Below, one piece after another: positions 30,801-33,950 of a stretch of DNA of 64,000 bases. The first letter of the stretch is position 1, and each line of letters starts with the position of its first letter. This stretch comes from Reticulitermes speratus. Taxonomy: Eukaryota > Arthropoda > Insecta > Blattodea > Rhinotermitidae. Location: positions 9,897,781-9,961,780 of the forward strand of contig JAJKFL010000042.1 of the NCBI GenBank assembly GCA_021186555.1, given 5' to 3'. The position numbers and the translations under genes are program-made. The notes beneath the pieces are model-generated. The model saw only the letters and a list, made by a program, of their open reading frames with translations, searched no databases and had not been told where the DNA came from.

Positions 30801-30827
30801 ATCTGGTACATACACAGTTTTCCCCAT
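1036..30827 (-). CDS. AcCoAS: Acetyl-CoA synthetase, 5' half of the gene (six exons, split)
   Basis: This AMP-forming enzyme makes acetyl-CoA from acetate, CoA and ATP in cytosol and nucleus, feeding lipid synthesis and histone acetylation. Coding exons are 30523-30827, 7525-7720, 5144-5270, 3708-3859, 1959-2074 and 1036-1228. All introns have GT/AG ends and the phases agree (2, 0, 1, 0, 2, 0), giving 363 codons without a stop. Animal homologues have roughly 670-700 residues, so a little over half is present. Recognisable blocks are [59 protein letters not shown] and [20 protein letters not shown]. The adenylate P-loop falls near residues 296-307. There is no mitochondrial targeting sequence, which fits the ACSS2 rather than the ACSS1 type. 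The C-terminal half, including the second nucleotide-binding motifs and the regulatory lysine region, must lie left of the window. Confidence 0.97.
1853..1895. repeat. (GT)n microsatellite
   Basis: A run of GT units with interspersed GAGT and GTAT units, in AcCoAS intron 5 close to the exon 5 donor. Confidence 0.9.
1959..2074 (-). CDS. AcCoAS: AcCoAS exon 5 (residues 261-299)
   Basis: The exon starts after ATTATTAG and ends TATACCAG|GTATTA. It encodes [20 protein letters not shown] and then [18 protein letters not shown] plus the first two bases of Ser. The WW(H) pair and AEDPLF(M/I)LYTSG are fixed features of acetyl-CoA synthetase. The last codon is split AG|T, so the adenylate P-loop spans the exon 5/exon 6 junction. 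A (GT)n tract lies about 65 bases downstream in intron 5. The donor GTATTA deviates from GTAAG or GTGAG. Confidence 0.96.
2090..3150. other. AcCoAS intron 4, no recognised element
   Basis: AT-rich intronic sequence. I see a T run near 2701-2711 and no repeat family, exon or RNA gene that I can support. Confidence 0.5.
3172..3700. mobile_element. Penelope-like/retrozyme-like element, inverted arms, 12-bp TSD
   Basis: Arms at about 3174-3378 and 3451-3655 are inverted copies of each other, separated by an AT-rich spacer. Each arm contains a hammerhead motif. A non-palindromic tail with TGCACGGTGAATATAATG closes the right side; the same tail ends other copies in the window. TAGTAACCTTGT is duplicated exactly at 3160-3171 and 3701-3712. 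The right duplicate is the exon 4 splice donor of AcCoAS. No reverse transcriptase frame is present, so it is non-autonomous. The Penelope assignment rests on the ribozyme, the arm arrangement and the long TSD. Confidence 0.75.
3551..3597 (+). ncRNA. Hammerhead ribozyme motif, type I (right arm)
   Basis: CTGATGA begins at 3557, an extra T follows, GGCA pairs with TGCC as stem II, then GAAA. The next bases allow a two-pair stem III (A-U, U-A) around GTGT, giving an AUU cleavage triplet. The following GGGG pairs with CCCC before the core as stem I. The inverted partner at 3236-3285 (minus) has a changed GAAA box. Confidence 0.65.
3708..3859 (-). CDS. AcCoAS: AcCoAS exon 4 (residues 210-260)
   Basis: The exon encodes [20 protein letters not shown], then [20 protein letters not shown] and [11 protein letters not shown]. 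The first part is well conserved (CIVVxHL). The second part is the variable polar loop that differs between insects and vertebrates. The acceptor is TTGTAG|CA and the donor is CACAAG|GTTACT; 152 bp bring the frame back to phase 0. The donor lies inside the 12-bp target-site duplication of a Penelope-like insertion (3172-3700). A second copy of the same exon/intron junction therefore sits at 3160-3171, at the far end of that element. Confidence 0.95.
4005..4200 (+). mobile_element. Dispersed repeat I copy
   Basis: Carries GGAAGGAAGCRGTYGTG near the start and AAACC/CAAATAC near the end, shared with 6785-6995, 12800-12970, 29535-29700, 35775-36000, 39905-40120 and 45290-45500. The B-box-like GATTCGAAC tail in better copies suggests a SINE-like origin. 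Confidence 0.45.
4277..4423. mobile_element. K-family palindromic element
   Basis: The ends GATGTGATGCTGTGTAGTTT and ATGACGCCGTGTGGTTTGGC (the latter read on the minus strand) are inverted copies of each other. Between them lie two facing degraded hammerhead-like segments. It sits in intron 3 of AcCoAS. A degenerate K-related stretch may continue to about 4900. Confidence 0.6.
5144..5270 (-). CDS. AcCoAS: AcCoAS exon 3 (residues 168-210)
   Basis: The exon starts after TTTAG and ends GATGCAG|GTAGAA. It encodes [20 protein letters not shown] and then [22 protein letters not shown]. The FAGFSA block directly continues GAVHTIV of exon 2, as in all acetyl-CoA synthetases, and DG(A/F)xRG is the conserved turn before the lid-side helix. 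Its 127 bp leave phase 1, which exon 4 completes to Ala. The acceptor side is unusual because recognisable LINE sequence (5295-5600) begins only about 25 bases upstream of the exon. The polypyrimidine and branch-point region of intron 2 is therefore partly transposon-derived. Confidence 0.97.
5295..5600 (-). mobile_element. LINE 3' fragment, old, abutting exon 3
   Basis: A divergent copy of the same LINE tail seen at 46013-46252 and 60292-60750. Shared landmarks are AGGTCTCCAAAGTGGTCTCT, ACATGTCC-like and GTGATAAGTACA segments in the same order. It ends about 25 bases upstream of the exon 3 acceptor. Confidence 0.6.
5600..6780. other. AcCoAS intron 2, mostly unrecognised
   Basis: Contains a short CA run near 5758-5770. 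The rest is AT-rich sequence in which I recognise no exon, RNA gene or repeat. Confidence 0.5.
6785..6995 (+). mobile_element. Dispersed repeat I copy
   Basis: Has the GGAAGGAAGTGGTCATGG landmark, then GAGAAAACCCACCGAAAACC and a terminal CAAATACAAGGC. The order of landmarks matches the other I copies. Confidence 0.5.
7160..7420 (-). mobile_element. SINE-A, full length, TSD
   Basis: On the minus strand it begins GCCGATCCCAGTGGCCGTGC with an RNA polymerase III A box and then a B box (GGGTTCGAATCCC), and ends near GGCTGTCGAGCC. TTACATATTACTT is duplicated at 7147-7159 and 7421-7433. It lies in AcCoAS intron 2, in the sense orientation. Confidence 0.92.
7525..7720 (-). CDS. AcCoAS: AcCoAS exon 2 (residues 102-167)
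   Basis: The acceptor is TTTCAG|G and the donor is GTG|GTATG. The exon encodes [17 protein letters not shown], then [20 protein letters not shown], then [20 protein letters not shown] and IGAVHTIV. This is the N-terminal AMP-binding subdomain. Vertebrate ACSS2 has Pro after PMI where this protein has Leu, a small oddity outside the catalytic motifs. The exon lies 22.8 kb from exon 1. A SINE-A copy has inserted about 90 bases into the following intron (7160-7420). The reading frame runs on for another 87 bases past the donor, but those codons do not resemble the family, so the donor at 7524/7523 is preferred. Confidence 0.97.
7878..7955 (-). mobile_element. K-family fragment
   Basis: GATGTGACATTGTGTAGTGT is the characteristic K terminus. 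The ribozyme-like part is degraded beyond confident folding. Confidence 0.45.
8376..8628 (-). mobile_element. SINE-B copy with short TSD
   Basis: Shares with about fifteen other copies the segments GGCATATAGGGGGAGTGGAGG, CCTCGGCAGTAGATGGAGG and GAGCCGGTCTGG. Its tRNA-like head is on the high-coordinate side. TAGGTGTA flanks it at 8368-8375 and 8629-8636. Confidence 0.8.
8690..9035 (+). mobile_element. SINE-B partial copy split by a foldback element
   Basis: Left of the foldback is the head (GGTTCGATTGCCGGTAGAGG); right of it is the body (CTTCTCCAAAACGTCCAGAC, then GGGGGTAAAGTGACCGGGGC). The tail carries a duplicated AAGCACCTTT. Confidence 0.65.
8785..8854. repeat. Foldback palindrome, 33-bp arms
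   Basis: Arms at 8785-8817 and 8822-8854 pair at 32 of 33 positions around a 4-base loop. The same arm sequence (AATGGTGCGGTTT) reappears at 63956-64000, where the window cuts it. Confidence 0.9.
9655..10072. mobile_element. hAT-like non-autonomous transposon
   Basis: Termini CAAGGGTGCACC and CAGGTGCGCACCCAG (minus strand) are imperfect inverted repeats. Flanks GTAGTTTG and GTACTTTG form an 8-bp TSD with one mismatch. G/C runs lie just inside both ends. Related copies are at 19236-19606 and 59756-60140. Confidence 0.75.
10073..10669. other. Intron 1 segment without recognised feature
   Basis: I see no exon, RNA gene or repeat family here that I can support. Confidence 0.5.
10670..10914. repeat. 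35-bp minisatellite, 7 copies
   Basis: The unit starts TCTGTGCGTGAATTTTATAC and ends GATTTCCTGAAATCA. Seven units are nearly identical, with single-base variants in units 1, 2 and 4. Confidence 0.97.
11125..11395 (+). mobile_element. SINE-D copy
   Basis: Starts in the tRNA-like head (CTGCGCTACAAGCCGGAAGG, B box GGGTTCGATTTCC), then TAAAGGCGGCCG and CATGTGCCGATTGTCTTGAA. A G run of about 17 has expanded at 11257-11273. Confidence 0.8.
11508..11605 (-). mobile_element. SINE-E fragment
   Basis: CAGGGGAAAACCGAAGTACT, GTGCCACTTTGTCC and CACACGGAC match the body of the SINE-E copies at 50670-50950 and 59213-59471. Confidence 0.65.
12100..12260 (+). mobile_element. Possible LINE 3' fragment
   Basis: One frame reads [15 protein letters not shown], resembling the basic GRPRxRW end of non-LTR reverse transcriptases. 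Too short and too broken to name a family. Confidence 0.3.
12330..12612 (-). mobile_element. SINE-B copy
   Basis: Full set of SINE-B landmarks, including GGCATATAGGGGGAATAGAGG, ACACCCGGGGAGGGA and AGCCGGTCTGGACG, with the head at the high end (TAGCCTAGTCACTACAC). Confidence 0.8.
12800..12970 (+). mobile_element. Dispersed repeat I copy, degraded
   Basis: GGACGGAAGCGGTCGTGGCC marks the start; a CGAGTACGAAGCAG-like end is faint. Confidence 0.4.
13023..13066 (-). ncRNA. Hammerhead motif, stem I degraded
   Basis: CTGAGGA, an extra T, a GGC/GCC stem II, GAAAC, a TT loop and GTA are all present. Stem I pairs poorly. The surrounding 12985-13130 is probably a remnant of the same retroelement group. 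Confidence 0.5.
13622..14117. mobile_element. Penelope-like/retrozyme-like element with 13-bp TSD
   Basis: AGCGGGGAAATTG is duplicated exactly at 13609-13621 and 14118-14130. The ends AATTATTTGTACCAACAAAT and ATTTGTTGGTACAAATAATT are inverted repeats. The right side continues to the TGCACGGTGAACATAAAG tail. The left arm contains a minus-strand hammerhead at 13686-13730. The right arm lacks one, so the arms are unequal. Confidence 0.8.
13686..13730 (-). ncRNA. Hammerhead ribozyme motif with AUU cleavage triplet
   Basis: CTGATGA, extra T, GGCA/TGGC stem II, GAAAT. Stem III pairs A-U and U-A around GCGT, leaving AUU before GGGG. One stem I position is mismatched next to the core. Same subtype as 3551-3597. 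Confidence 0.55.
14319..14363 (-). ncRNA. Hammerhead ribozyme, type I, apparently complete
   Basis: Reading the minus strand: stem I GCTCC, CTGATGA, extra T, stem II GGCTAC with loop AATAC and GTAGCC, GAAAC, loop AT, then GTA as cleavage triplet and GGAGC closing stem I. Stem I has 5 pairs, stem II 6 and stem III 2. All core bases are canonical apart from the inserted T. It is in the sense orientation within AcCoAS intron 1. Confidence 0.8.
14511..14602. repeat. 23-bp tandem repeat, 4 copies
   Basis: The unit TAAGTCGGTCCCTGTCACCA plus CGA repeats four times exactly in phase, with A/T alternation at the second base. It sits at the boundary between the left Penelope-like arm and the LINE remnant. 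Confidence 0.95.
14601..15180 (+). mobile_element. LINE remnant, internally deleted, open 3' frame
   Basis: 14601-14813 resembles the 5' segment of insect LINEs (GGCGCGTCCTCAGGTTGCGG, TCAGG/CACCGT landmarks). It then jumps to the C-terminus. Frame 14854-15108 encodes 84 residues with [31 protein letters not shown] and [14 protein letters not shown], typical of RTE-like non-LTR reverse transcriptase ends. The tail CGCGGGGAATTTCTTGACTA follows. The central part of the reverse transcriptase is missing. Confidence 0.85.
15184..15400. repeat. Foldback element, about 70-bp arms
   Basis: Arms at 15184-15255 and 15326-15400 are inverted copies containing CTGTCTCCAAACAT and TTGCTGTATTAA. The loop holds GGGCGGAGACCC. 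It follows the LINE tail directly and its outer end coincides with the start of the right Penelope-like arm. Confidence 0.8.
15518..15563 (+). ncRNA. Hammerhead motif, right arm partner
   Basis: CTGATGA at 15524-15530, extra T, the same 6-bp stem II GGCTAC/GTAGCC, GAAAC, then TT and GCT. Stem I GGUUCC/GGAGC still pairs. The base expected to be U before the cleavage position is C, so activity is unlikely. Confidence 0.6.
15617..15887 (+). mobile_element. SINE-A, full length, inside the Penelope-like right arm
   Basis: Head GCCGATCCCAGTGGCCGTGC, B box GGGTTCGAATCCC, body GTTGTGTGTTGTCAGGTAGA, end GGGCTGTCGAGCC and tail (AAG)n. GTGTCAGGC is duplicated at 15608-15616 and 15888-15896, so the SINE is younger than its host element. 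Confidence 0.92.
15935..16365. other. Intron 1 segment, short CTGC run only
   Basis: A (CTGC)n tract lies at about 16160-16183. Otherwise nothing recognised. Confidence 0.5.
16370..16600 (+). mobile_element. SINE-B copy
   Basis: Head GCCGGTATAGTGACTAGG, body CTCTCTCCGGGGGTAAAGCG, end CTCCCCCTATACGCCTTCAT. Moderately diverged. Confidence 0.75.
16640..17005 (+). mobile_element. LINE 3' end of a second family, split by a small palindrome
   Basis: Once the insertion is set aside, the frames contain [11 protein letters not shown]-like and [16 protein letters not shown] segments, then WHKTDICGC, matching the C-terminus of RTE-type elements. It is followed by an (ATG)n run at 17023-17043. Confidence 0.65.
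16685..16818. mobile_element. Miniature Penelope-like palindrome, 13-bp TSD
   Basis: TTATTGGACATTT is duplicated exactly at 16672-16684 and 16819-16831. Inside, one side carries the inverted family tail (TATCACCGTGCATTTCT). Two arms, ACTAATGCACTATTTGACTA and its inverse, face each other with almost no spacer. No ribozyme core remains. Confidence 0.75.
17045..17426. other. Intron 1 segment without recognised feature
   Basis: AT-rich sequence with no element, exon or RNA gene that I can support. Confidence 0.5.
17427..17640 (+). mobile_element. hAT-like transposon end
   Basis: CAGGGCCGGTTTAAGACATT followed by TTGGGCCC is a typical hAT non-autonomous terminus. The opposite end is not seen; the 51-bp minisatellite begins shortly downstream. 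Confidence 0.45.
17684..18960. repeat. 51-bp minisatellite, about 25 copies in two subtypes
   Basis: The unit contains GTACATGTGTATATTGGACACC. The first seven or so units read GGTGTGTG with CTGTATCAG; the remaining units read GGCATGTG with CTTTATCAG. Because 51 is divisible by 3, all frames look open for long stretches (17-residue repeats). These are artefacts, not protein. Confidence 0.97.
19236..19606 (+). mobile_element. hAT-like element copy, end eroded
   Basis: Parallels 9655-10072: TTTTACGTGTTTGCCCTTC, CTAGTACATTAGGATTTTGA, then CAGTTGCAAACAGTGTTATG and CTCTGGGTCAG. Terminal repeats are not clear here. Confidence 0.65.
20010..20273 (+). mobile_element. LINE 3' end, 5'-truncated
   Basis: [20 protein letters not shown] and KMDLQEVGW are encoded up to the stop at 20189, then the CGCGGGGAATTTCTTGACTA tail with GCTTCTCAAGAAGG. 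A typical 5'-truncated insertion. Confidence 0.88.
20380..20770. repeat. G run and CAAA/CA microsatellite
   Basis: A run of about 16 G lies near 20382-20397. (ACAA)n passing to (AC)n lies at about 20695-20757. The sequence between contains CGTGAAATCGGTTAACTGAT, common in insect repeats, but I cannot name the family. Confidence 0.7.
20820..21035 (+). mobile_element. SINE-B copy
   Basis: Body GGTCCAGACTGGATCTGG, GAGGTAAAGCGGCCGAGGCG and CTCCTCCATGCGTTTTCATG, ending in TTACCTTTACC. Confidence 0.75.
21041..21440 (+). mobile_element. LINE 3' end
   Basis: Covers the segment encoding LYGL-type residues through RWAGYVARM and GRRRRWED-like motifs, with the frame broken. It then shows the shared tail GCGGGGAATTTCTTGACTAG and CTCTGCTCCATGGAGTTAA. 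Confidence 0.85.
21655..21722 (-). mobile_element. SINE-B fragment
   Basis: Contains TTCCCGGCCGCTTTACACCC next to a GGTGGAGTTGTAGC segment. Only the middle of the element is present. Confidence 0.5.
21725..22030 (-). mobile_element. SINE-D, full length
   Basis: Tail GTAAAGGTAAAGCAGTCCC, body GACAATCGGCACATGAAGG and AGAGGCTGAGTCGACCCCAG, head with B box (GGGTTCGATTCCC) and A box-like CAGTTGGTTGAGGCACTGCG on the minus strand. Confidence 0.88.
22025..22068. repeat. Perfect 19-bp hairpin at the SINE-D head
   Basis: CGCCTGATGGCTGCGTTGT at 22025-22043 is followed after six bases by its exact reverse complement at 22050-22068. Confidence 0.9.
22185..22477 (+). mobile_element. Penelope-like element, 3' part
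   Basis: A single arm with hammerhead and the family tail TGCACGGTGAATATAAAG, ending GTGAAATTT. No inverted partner or TSD was found; the 5' limit is a guess. Confidence 0.65.
22346..22388 (+). ncRNA. Hammerhead ribozyme, type I, apparently complete
   Basis: Stem I CCCC, CTGATGA (22350-22356), extra T, stem II GACTA, loop ATAAG, TAGTC, then GAAAC, loop ATAC, GTA and GGGG. Stem I has 4 pairs, stem II 5, stem III 2. It is antisense to AcCoAS. Confidence 0.75.
22560..22770 (+). mobile_element. LINE tail, strongly diverged
   Basis: GATTCATCTGGCTCAGGATA and CGGGGAATTTCTTGA are recognisable from the LINE family tail; the rest is decayed. Confidence 0.4.
22770..23290. other. Intron 1 segment without recognised feature
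   Basis: AT-rich, no element that I can support. Confidence 0.5.
23296..24400 (+). mobile_element. F-family repeat, split by a minisatellite
   Basis: Starts GGCAATGTAAGTATAACG, then GTTGCCGTGGAAAAGCAG, and ends GACGGACAGACAGACATGAC, CGCTTTTCGCAATTTTGTGC, GGCGCCTAAAAAA. Other copies are at 32825-33350, 34996-35510, 43175-43595, 43600-44072 and 56150-56550. Length without the insert is about 520 bp. CGCGTTCG near one end and its inverse near the other hint at a DNA transposon. Confidence 0.75.
23625..24066. repeat. 49-bp minisatellite, 9 copies
   Basis: The unit begins GTTTTCACCCGGTGGCAGTA and ends ACACACAATACAAAT. Copies differ at one or two positions only, so the array is young. It interrupts the F-family repeat. 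Confidence 0.97.
24829..24869. repeat. (AT)n microsatellite
   Basis: About twenty AT units immediately at the left end of the following MITE. Confidence 0.95.
24870..25312. mobile_element. TA-flanked MITE with CCCCGACTTACGT termini
   Basis: The left end CAGAAAGTCCCCGACTTACG and the inverted right end CAGAGACGGACCCCGACTTA are terminal inverted repeats, both next to TA-rich DNA. This suggests a Tc1/mariner or pogo-type non-autonomous element. Internal ACGTACGTCGGAGCTACGT segments and a GTAGTG-rich block are duplicated with a 94-bp period. Confidence 0.65.
25815..26115 (-). mobile_element. LINE reverse-transcriptase fragment
   Basis: Minus-strand frames contain [19 protein letters not shown], then RISR-like and WNISALG-like pieces and MMQDAHVK. 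These match the RTE/BovB-type segment before the YLG motif. Several stops and shifts separate the pieces. Confidence 0.65.
26240..26530 (-). mobile_element. LINE 3' end, old
   Basis: AAGGAATTCCCTGCATTTTA, CGGCCCGCCATAGAACCCTA and CTTCTACGTCTGGGTCTCCC follow the landmark order of the 46013-46252 copy, much diverged. Confidence 0.65.
26530..26950. other. Intron 1 segment without recognised feature
   Basis: Not A/T-poor, possibly an old repeat, but no shared landmark was found elsewhere in the window. Confidence 0.45.
26955..27240 (-). mobile_element. SINE-B copy
   Basis: GGCATATAGGGGAGTGGAGG, CCCCGGTCGCTTTACGTCTG and GAGCCGGTCTGCACG, with the tRNA-like head at the high end (TATCCTAGTCACTATACTG). 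Confidence 0.8.
27318..27475 (-). mobile_element. SINE-B partial copy
   Basis: ACTGGATGGGGCGGATTC, CCCCGGCCGCTTTCGTCCCG and GAAAATCGAA-type head remnants; the 3' part is missing. Confidence 0.7.
27480..28065. other. Intron 1 segment without recognised feature
   Basis: AT-rich, nothing supported. Confidence 0.5.
28070..28352 (-). mobile_element. SINE-B2 subfamily copy
   Basis: This subfamily has AACTTCACCCTATAACAGCC and GGTCCAGAGGGGGAGCAGAG in place of the usual SINE-B tail, with TCTTTCTTTAACCT. Sister copies are at 41343-41625, 44948-45140 and 48885-49164. Confidence 0.8.
28480..28911 (+). mobile_element. Probable Penelope-like arm with degraded hammerhead
   Basis: At about 28810-28860 ATGATGATGACGA, a CCGTT/AACGG stem, CGAAACATGTC and an A-rich stretch facing TTTT resemble the hammerhead layout. 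The first core box is altered. Element limits are guesses. Confidence 0.4.
28927..29230 (-). mobile_element. SINE-D, full length, 15-bp TSD
   Basis: CCTCTAAGTCTAGTA is duplicated exactly at 28912-28926 and 29231-29245. Between lie the SINE-D tail, body and tRNA-like head, with the B box intact. Confidence 0.93.
29395..29500 (+). mobile_element. Hammerhead-like remnant
   Basis: ATAATGGCTTT, a short loop, AAGCCGAAACACGTT keeps stem II and the GAAAC box, but the CUGAUGA box is lost. 34650-34700 shows the same derived ATAATGGC form. Confidence 0.35.
29535..29700 (+). mobile_element. Dispersed repeat I copy
   Basis: GAAAGGAAACAGTCGTGGCC, GGGACTGAGAAACCACAAAG and GAGATTCGAATCAAGAACCT follow the family order. 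Confidence 0.55.
30070..30350 (+). mobile_element. SINE-C copy (tRNA-like head)
   Basis: CAGTGACCAGCCAGTGGCTG, then a B box GCGTTCGATTCCC, then CGCCCAGACCGGGTTTGTGG and CTCCACGTAATGGCG. Only one copy of this type is in the window, so the limits are uncertain. It lies within intron 1, about 170 bases from exon 1. Confidence 0.5.
30523..30827 (-). CDS. AcCoAS: AcCoAS exon 1 (start codon to residue 102)
   Basis: The exon encodes an N-terminus starting [11 protein letters not shown] and ending DKIAFYW, with the family hallmark [14 protein letters not shown] near residues 36-49 and [20 protein letters not shown] near 57-76. The start is the first ATG (30825-30827) after an in-frame stop roughly 90 bases upstream. 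The open frame extends further up to a GTG, but no ATG lies there. The donor is TG|GTAAG at 30523/30522 and splits the Trp codon (phase 2), which exon 2 completes exactly with G. The predicted 5' leader of roughly 95 nt is GC-rich. The first 20 residues are poorly conserved in this family, so the exact start is slightly less certain than the exon. Confidence 0.95.
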
Positions 30828-30948
30828 CTTGTCTTTTATGTCAACACTTCCCACTGTCGAACTGCTGTCCCCAACGGCAAGAACAATTCTTACGCGACAC
30901 GAGGTAACGTACTCCTACTTCGGCGCGGACCAACTACGCACGGACTGC

Positions 30949-30954
30949 TTTATA
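30949..30954 (-). promoter_or_regulatory. TATA box of AcCoAS
   Basis: TATAAA on the minus strand lies 122 bases upstream of the chosen ATG, in a GC-rich stretch that otherwise lacks AT-rich hexamers. Initiation about 30 bases downstream would give a leader of roughly 95 nt. No clear arthropod initiator (TCAGT) was seen at that distance, so the start site itself is an inference. Confidence 0.6.
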
Positions 30955-30997
30955 TCAGCCCCGCACACAACACTCACTACAGTAGTAGCAGCGGCTG

Positions 30998-31011
30998 CCA
31001 CCAGATGGCAG
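30998..31011 (+). promoter_or_regulatory. CTCF-type site upstream of the AcCoAS TATA box
   Basis: CCACCAGATGGCAG matches the CTCF core consensus CCASYAGRKGGCRS at all 14 positions. It lies 44 bases upstream of the TATA box. CTCF is conserved in insects with a similar core motif. The match is read directly from the sequence; binding is inference. Confidence 0.5.
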
Positions 31012-31014
31012 TAG

Positions 31015-31685
31015 AAACGTGTCCTTAGGAGCAATATTCAGATTATCTGTGATACTGTCTACGACACTGCAATGTCGCATACTGATGATTTTTAATGAGA
31101 TTTAAGCATTAAAGTACATTGGCATGTAAATAATGATTTAATGCTCAACTCTTTAAAAGAAGGCGAATCTGATGTGAAGAATATATAAAAGTTCGGTTTC
31201 TACGTCACAGACAACACAGGGTATATTTATGAATTTAATTCGATTAAGGACGTTCAGGGGGAAAAGAAAGTGTAATCTGAGAACCAACTGACACTTTGCG
31301 GGCGAAATTTAGAGTTTTTTAAACTTTAAACCAGGGGCACATATGATTATCACTTCCCATTAAAGGATTAATTCACATTCAATCAAACCATTGTTCAGAA
31401 CCTGTTACGGAAGCCGACATGTTATTTCACTATCACGCACCTTATTTCCCAACACTTTGTTATTTCAGCATGACTACTCACAATACTGGTTTTAATGTTT
31501 TTTTTCCCCTTGAAAGGCAATGTCTGTCAACTTTACTGACAGATATGGATACGTTATTGATTTCGCGAAGGCTGGTATTAAGTTACGGAATATTTGACTA
31601 TTCAGACATTGAAATATTGAGCCAGTTACAGAAGAGCTACATCTGAGATGCGAACAGAAAGGCATGTAGGTCTTTACGTAAAGTG
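31015..31685. other. Upstream region of AcCoAS, no recognised element
   Basis: Single-copy-looking AT-rich sequence directly upstream of the promoter. No further core promoter motif or open frame with a recognisable product. Confidence 0.45.
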
Positions 31686-31689
31686 TCTG

Positions 31690-31850
31690 GTGCGAGATTC
31701 GATATTGTCACAGCGGTACTGATGAAGATTAATAGCTTCTGGAATGTTACACCGTGTCGACTGGTAAACAGTTACCGGCGTTTCGGAGGACAGAGTTCCT
31801 TCATCCTCGGGGTCAAGCATGGAAACCAAAATTGGAATGTATGCATATCC
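31690..31850 (-). mobile_element. K-family fragment
   Basis: Minus strand shows GAGGA, an extra T, GAAGG with partner, CTCCGAAACGCCGGTA. The plus-strand frame (FDIVTAVLMKINSFWNVTPC) is a peptide often predicted from such repeats and is not a host protein. Confidence 0.55.
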
Positions 31851-32299
31851 GGCTTAATAAAAATCCATTCAGCGAGTTTCGAGTTTTTAAACAAAGAAGG
31901 TAATAATAGCTTATTTGCAAATTTTCTTAGTCAAAGCACCGTAAAAGAAGTCTATAATTATATTTACGATGTATATTCATGCAAATGCCCATCTGTAGCC
32001 CTGCAATTTGGGGGATGAACATTTAGGAGCCCCTAATACAACGTCCTACAGGAACGAAGAAATCAAAATCGGACTGTTTTGTAAATCTGACAGCCATATC
32101 ACTTTACCTCCAAACCTTAAAGCAACATGGCACACATATTAAGCCTTGCCTCCTGACACACGATGACTGCTAAGTTTCTTTGCTCACAACTGCGACATCC
32201 GGTATTCAAAATGCACTCACATTCCAAGTTACAACGTGTTTCATATGAACAGTGTCCATTAACTCTTCTAGGATAATCCTCCTCTCGCAGACGAAATAT

Positions 32300-32520
32300 T
32301 ATTCTGTTTACTTAAACATGTATAGCACAGAGCTAAGTATATTTAACACCTTATTTAAAAATAAAACACTCCGAACTTTTCCAGTGCAGCGTATGTATGT
32401 GTTCGGCATAATTCTCACAATAAACAGCGATTCCCTTACCAGCTTTAATGGGTTATCACTTCTGTAATGCAGAAGTGGTGTGTTTTCTGTGATGTAGAAA
32501 ATTTGTTTGTCGTTTATTGT
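32300..32520. mobile_element. Dispersed repeat H copy
   Basis: TATGTGTTCGGCATAATTCT with ACAATAAACAGC, then TAATGCAGAAGTGGTGTGTT, is shared in order with 39540-39790 and partly with 10940-11050. Class unknown. Confidence 0.45.
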
Positions 32521-32659
32521 ACGATGTGGTCTTCGTTCTTTTGGGATAATGCGCCGCATCACCGGGTCATTGGTGCACGAAATTTTGAGACAATGTGATG
32601 GTCTCATCTTCAAGGGTAAAATGTCCAATGAAGAATGATTATTCATTAGACATGCCACC

Positions 32660-32815
32660 CCTTATGTGCTTTGTGCGGATTTCAGAACAAACAGCTATTG
32701 TTTCCTTATACAGCGTTAACTAATTGGTTTTTATAACCGAGACAGAATGTGTTTACTGCGCGGTACGAACTGTATCTTTATATGTAATTCAAGATGAATC
32801 CAGTCTTTAAGGGGT
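32660..32815. mobile_element. Dispersed repeat G copy
   Basis: GATTGGTTTTTATAACC-like segments and GTGTTTACTGCGCGGTACG are shared with 44075-44250. Both copies abut F-family repeats, in different relative orientation. Confidence 0.5.
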
Positions 32816-32824
32816 TAACTGTGT

Positions 32825-33350
32825 AGGTTATTAGACACGATAGGAAAAATTCCGAAAAGCGACTATTAGGTTCGTCATGTCTGTCTGTCCGTCCGCATGG
32901 GACAACTCGGCTGCCACTGGACGGATTTTCATGAAATTTGATATTTGAGCATTTTTCGAAAATACGTCGAGAAAATTCAAGTTTCATTGAAATCTAACAA
33001 GAACAACGGGTACTTTACATGAAGACCTATGTGCATTTATAATAATATCTCGCTGAATTATTCTTAAAATGAGAAATGTTTCAGACAAAATTTGTAGAGA
33101 AAATAAAAAAAAAACAAATTTTATGTTCAATAACGTTTTCCTAAAATCGTGCCGTTTATGAGATAACGTGGAAAAATATGGTAAAGACAGACAGGCCACA
33201 GATGACAATATAATACGGAGCATGCGCTTTGCATGCTGGATAACTAAGGCTACAGACACACACTCAGAATATGTAATACTTATTGCTTTTCCACGGCAAC
33301 AGTGGTTACGCGAACGTACATTGCCCTTCTTGTTTCATTATACACACAAC
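32825..33350 (-). mobile_element. F-family repeat, near full length
   Basis: TCGTCATGTCTGTCTGTCCG, ACTTTACATGAAGACCTATG and CTTTTCCACGGCAACAGTGG occur in reverse family order. A short deletion lies near the GGCAATGT end. Confidence 0.75.
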
Positions 33351-33938
33351 GGCCAGTGGAAAGCTGACAGTGAAAAGGCGAATAAGGAAAGAAGTGTAGA
33401 AGAAACAGCCAGAGTCTAACTTGAAGTTATTTTTTTTTTTCAGAATTTAGCTACAAGAACTGAGACAAACCAAGAAAGACTTCAGAAAAAAAAACTGCGT
33501 CTCCGTATGGAAATAAAACTTCGGAACGCTAATTATGCCACGGCTATCTGTTGTTGAAAGTCGTGCCTTTCACAAAAGACACACACATATTTGAATGCTG
33601 CAGGTGTCCATGCAAACATGGTCACTGTAACACGTGCAATGTTCACTAACGTATTGTGACATTGTACAATTCCACACCCGGAAATTTGTGGTCACACAGC
33701 TATAGTCTACATAAATTACAATAGCTACGTTACACAGTTACGTAACAAGACGGAAAAAGTGCACTGTCCGCACTGGAGTACACGCAGTATCCAAACAGTC
33801 CTTCACGAAAGGATAAGTTTGATGTCGACTTTATGAAAATCTAAACTGCTGTACAAGGGCCTGTAAAAACCTACAACAACAAATTTCATCAAAATACATC
33901 CAAATATTCTCGAGTTGAAACCTGCACCTAAAGAAACA
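33351..33938. other. Unrecognised segment
   Basis: Poly(T) and poly(A) tracts near 33428-33440 and 33485-33494; otherwise nothing supported. Confidence 0.45.
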
Positions 33939-33950
33939 ACTGTTATTTAT

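Noticed and set aside
30828-30854. In-frame GTG nine codons upstream as the AcCoAS start
   Set aside because: A eukaryotic gene starts at ATG; the first ATG after the upstream stop is 30825-30827 and gives a family-like N-terminus.
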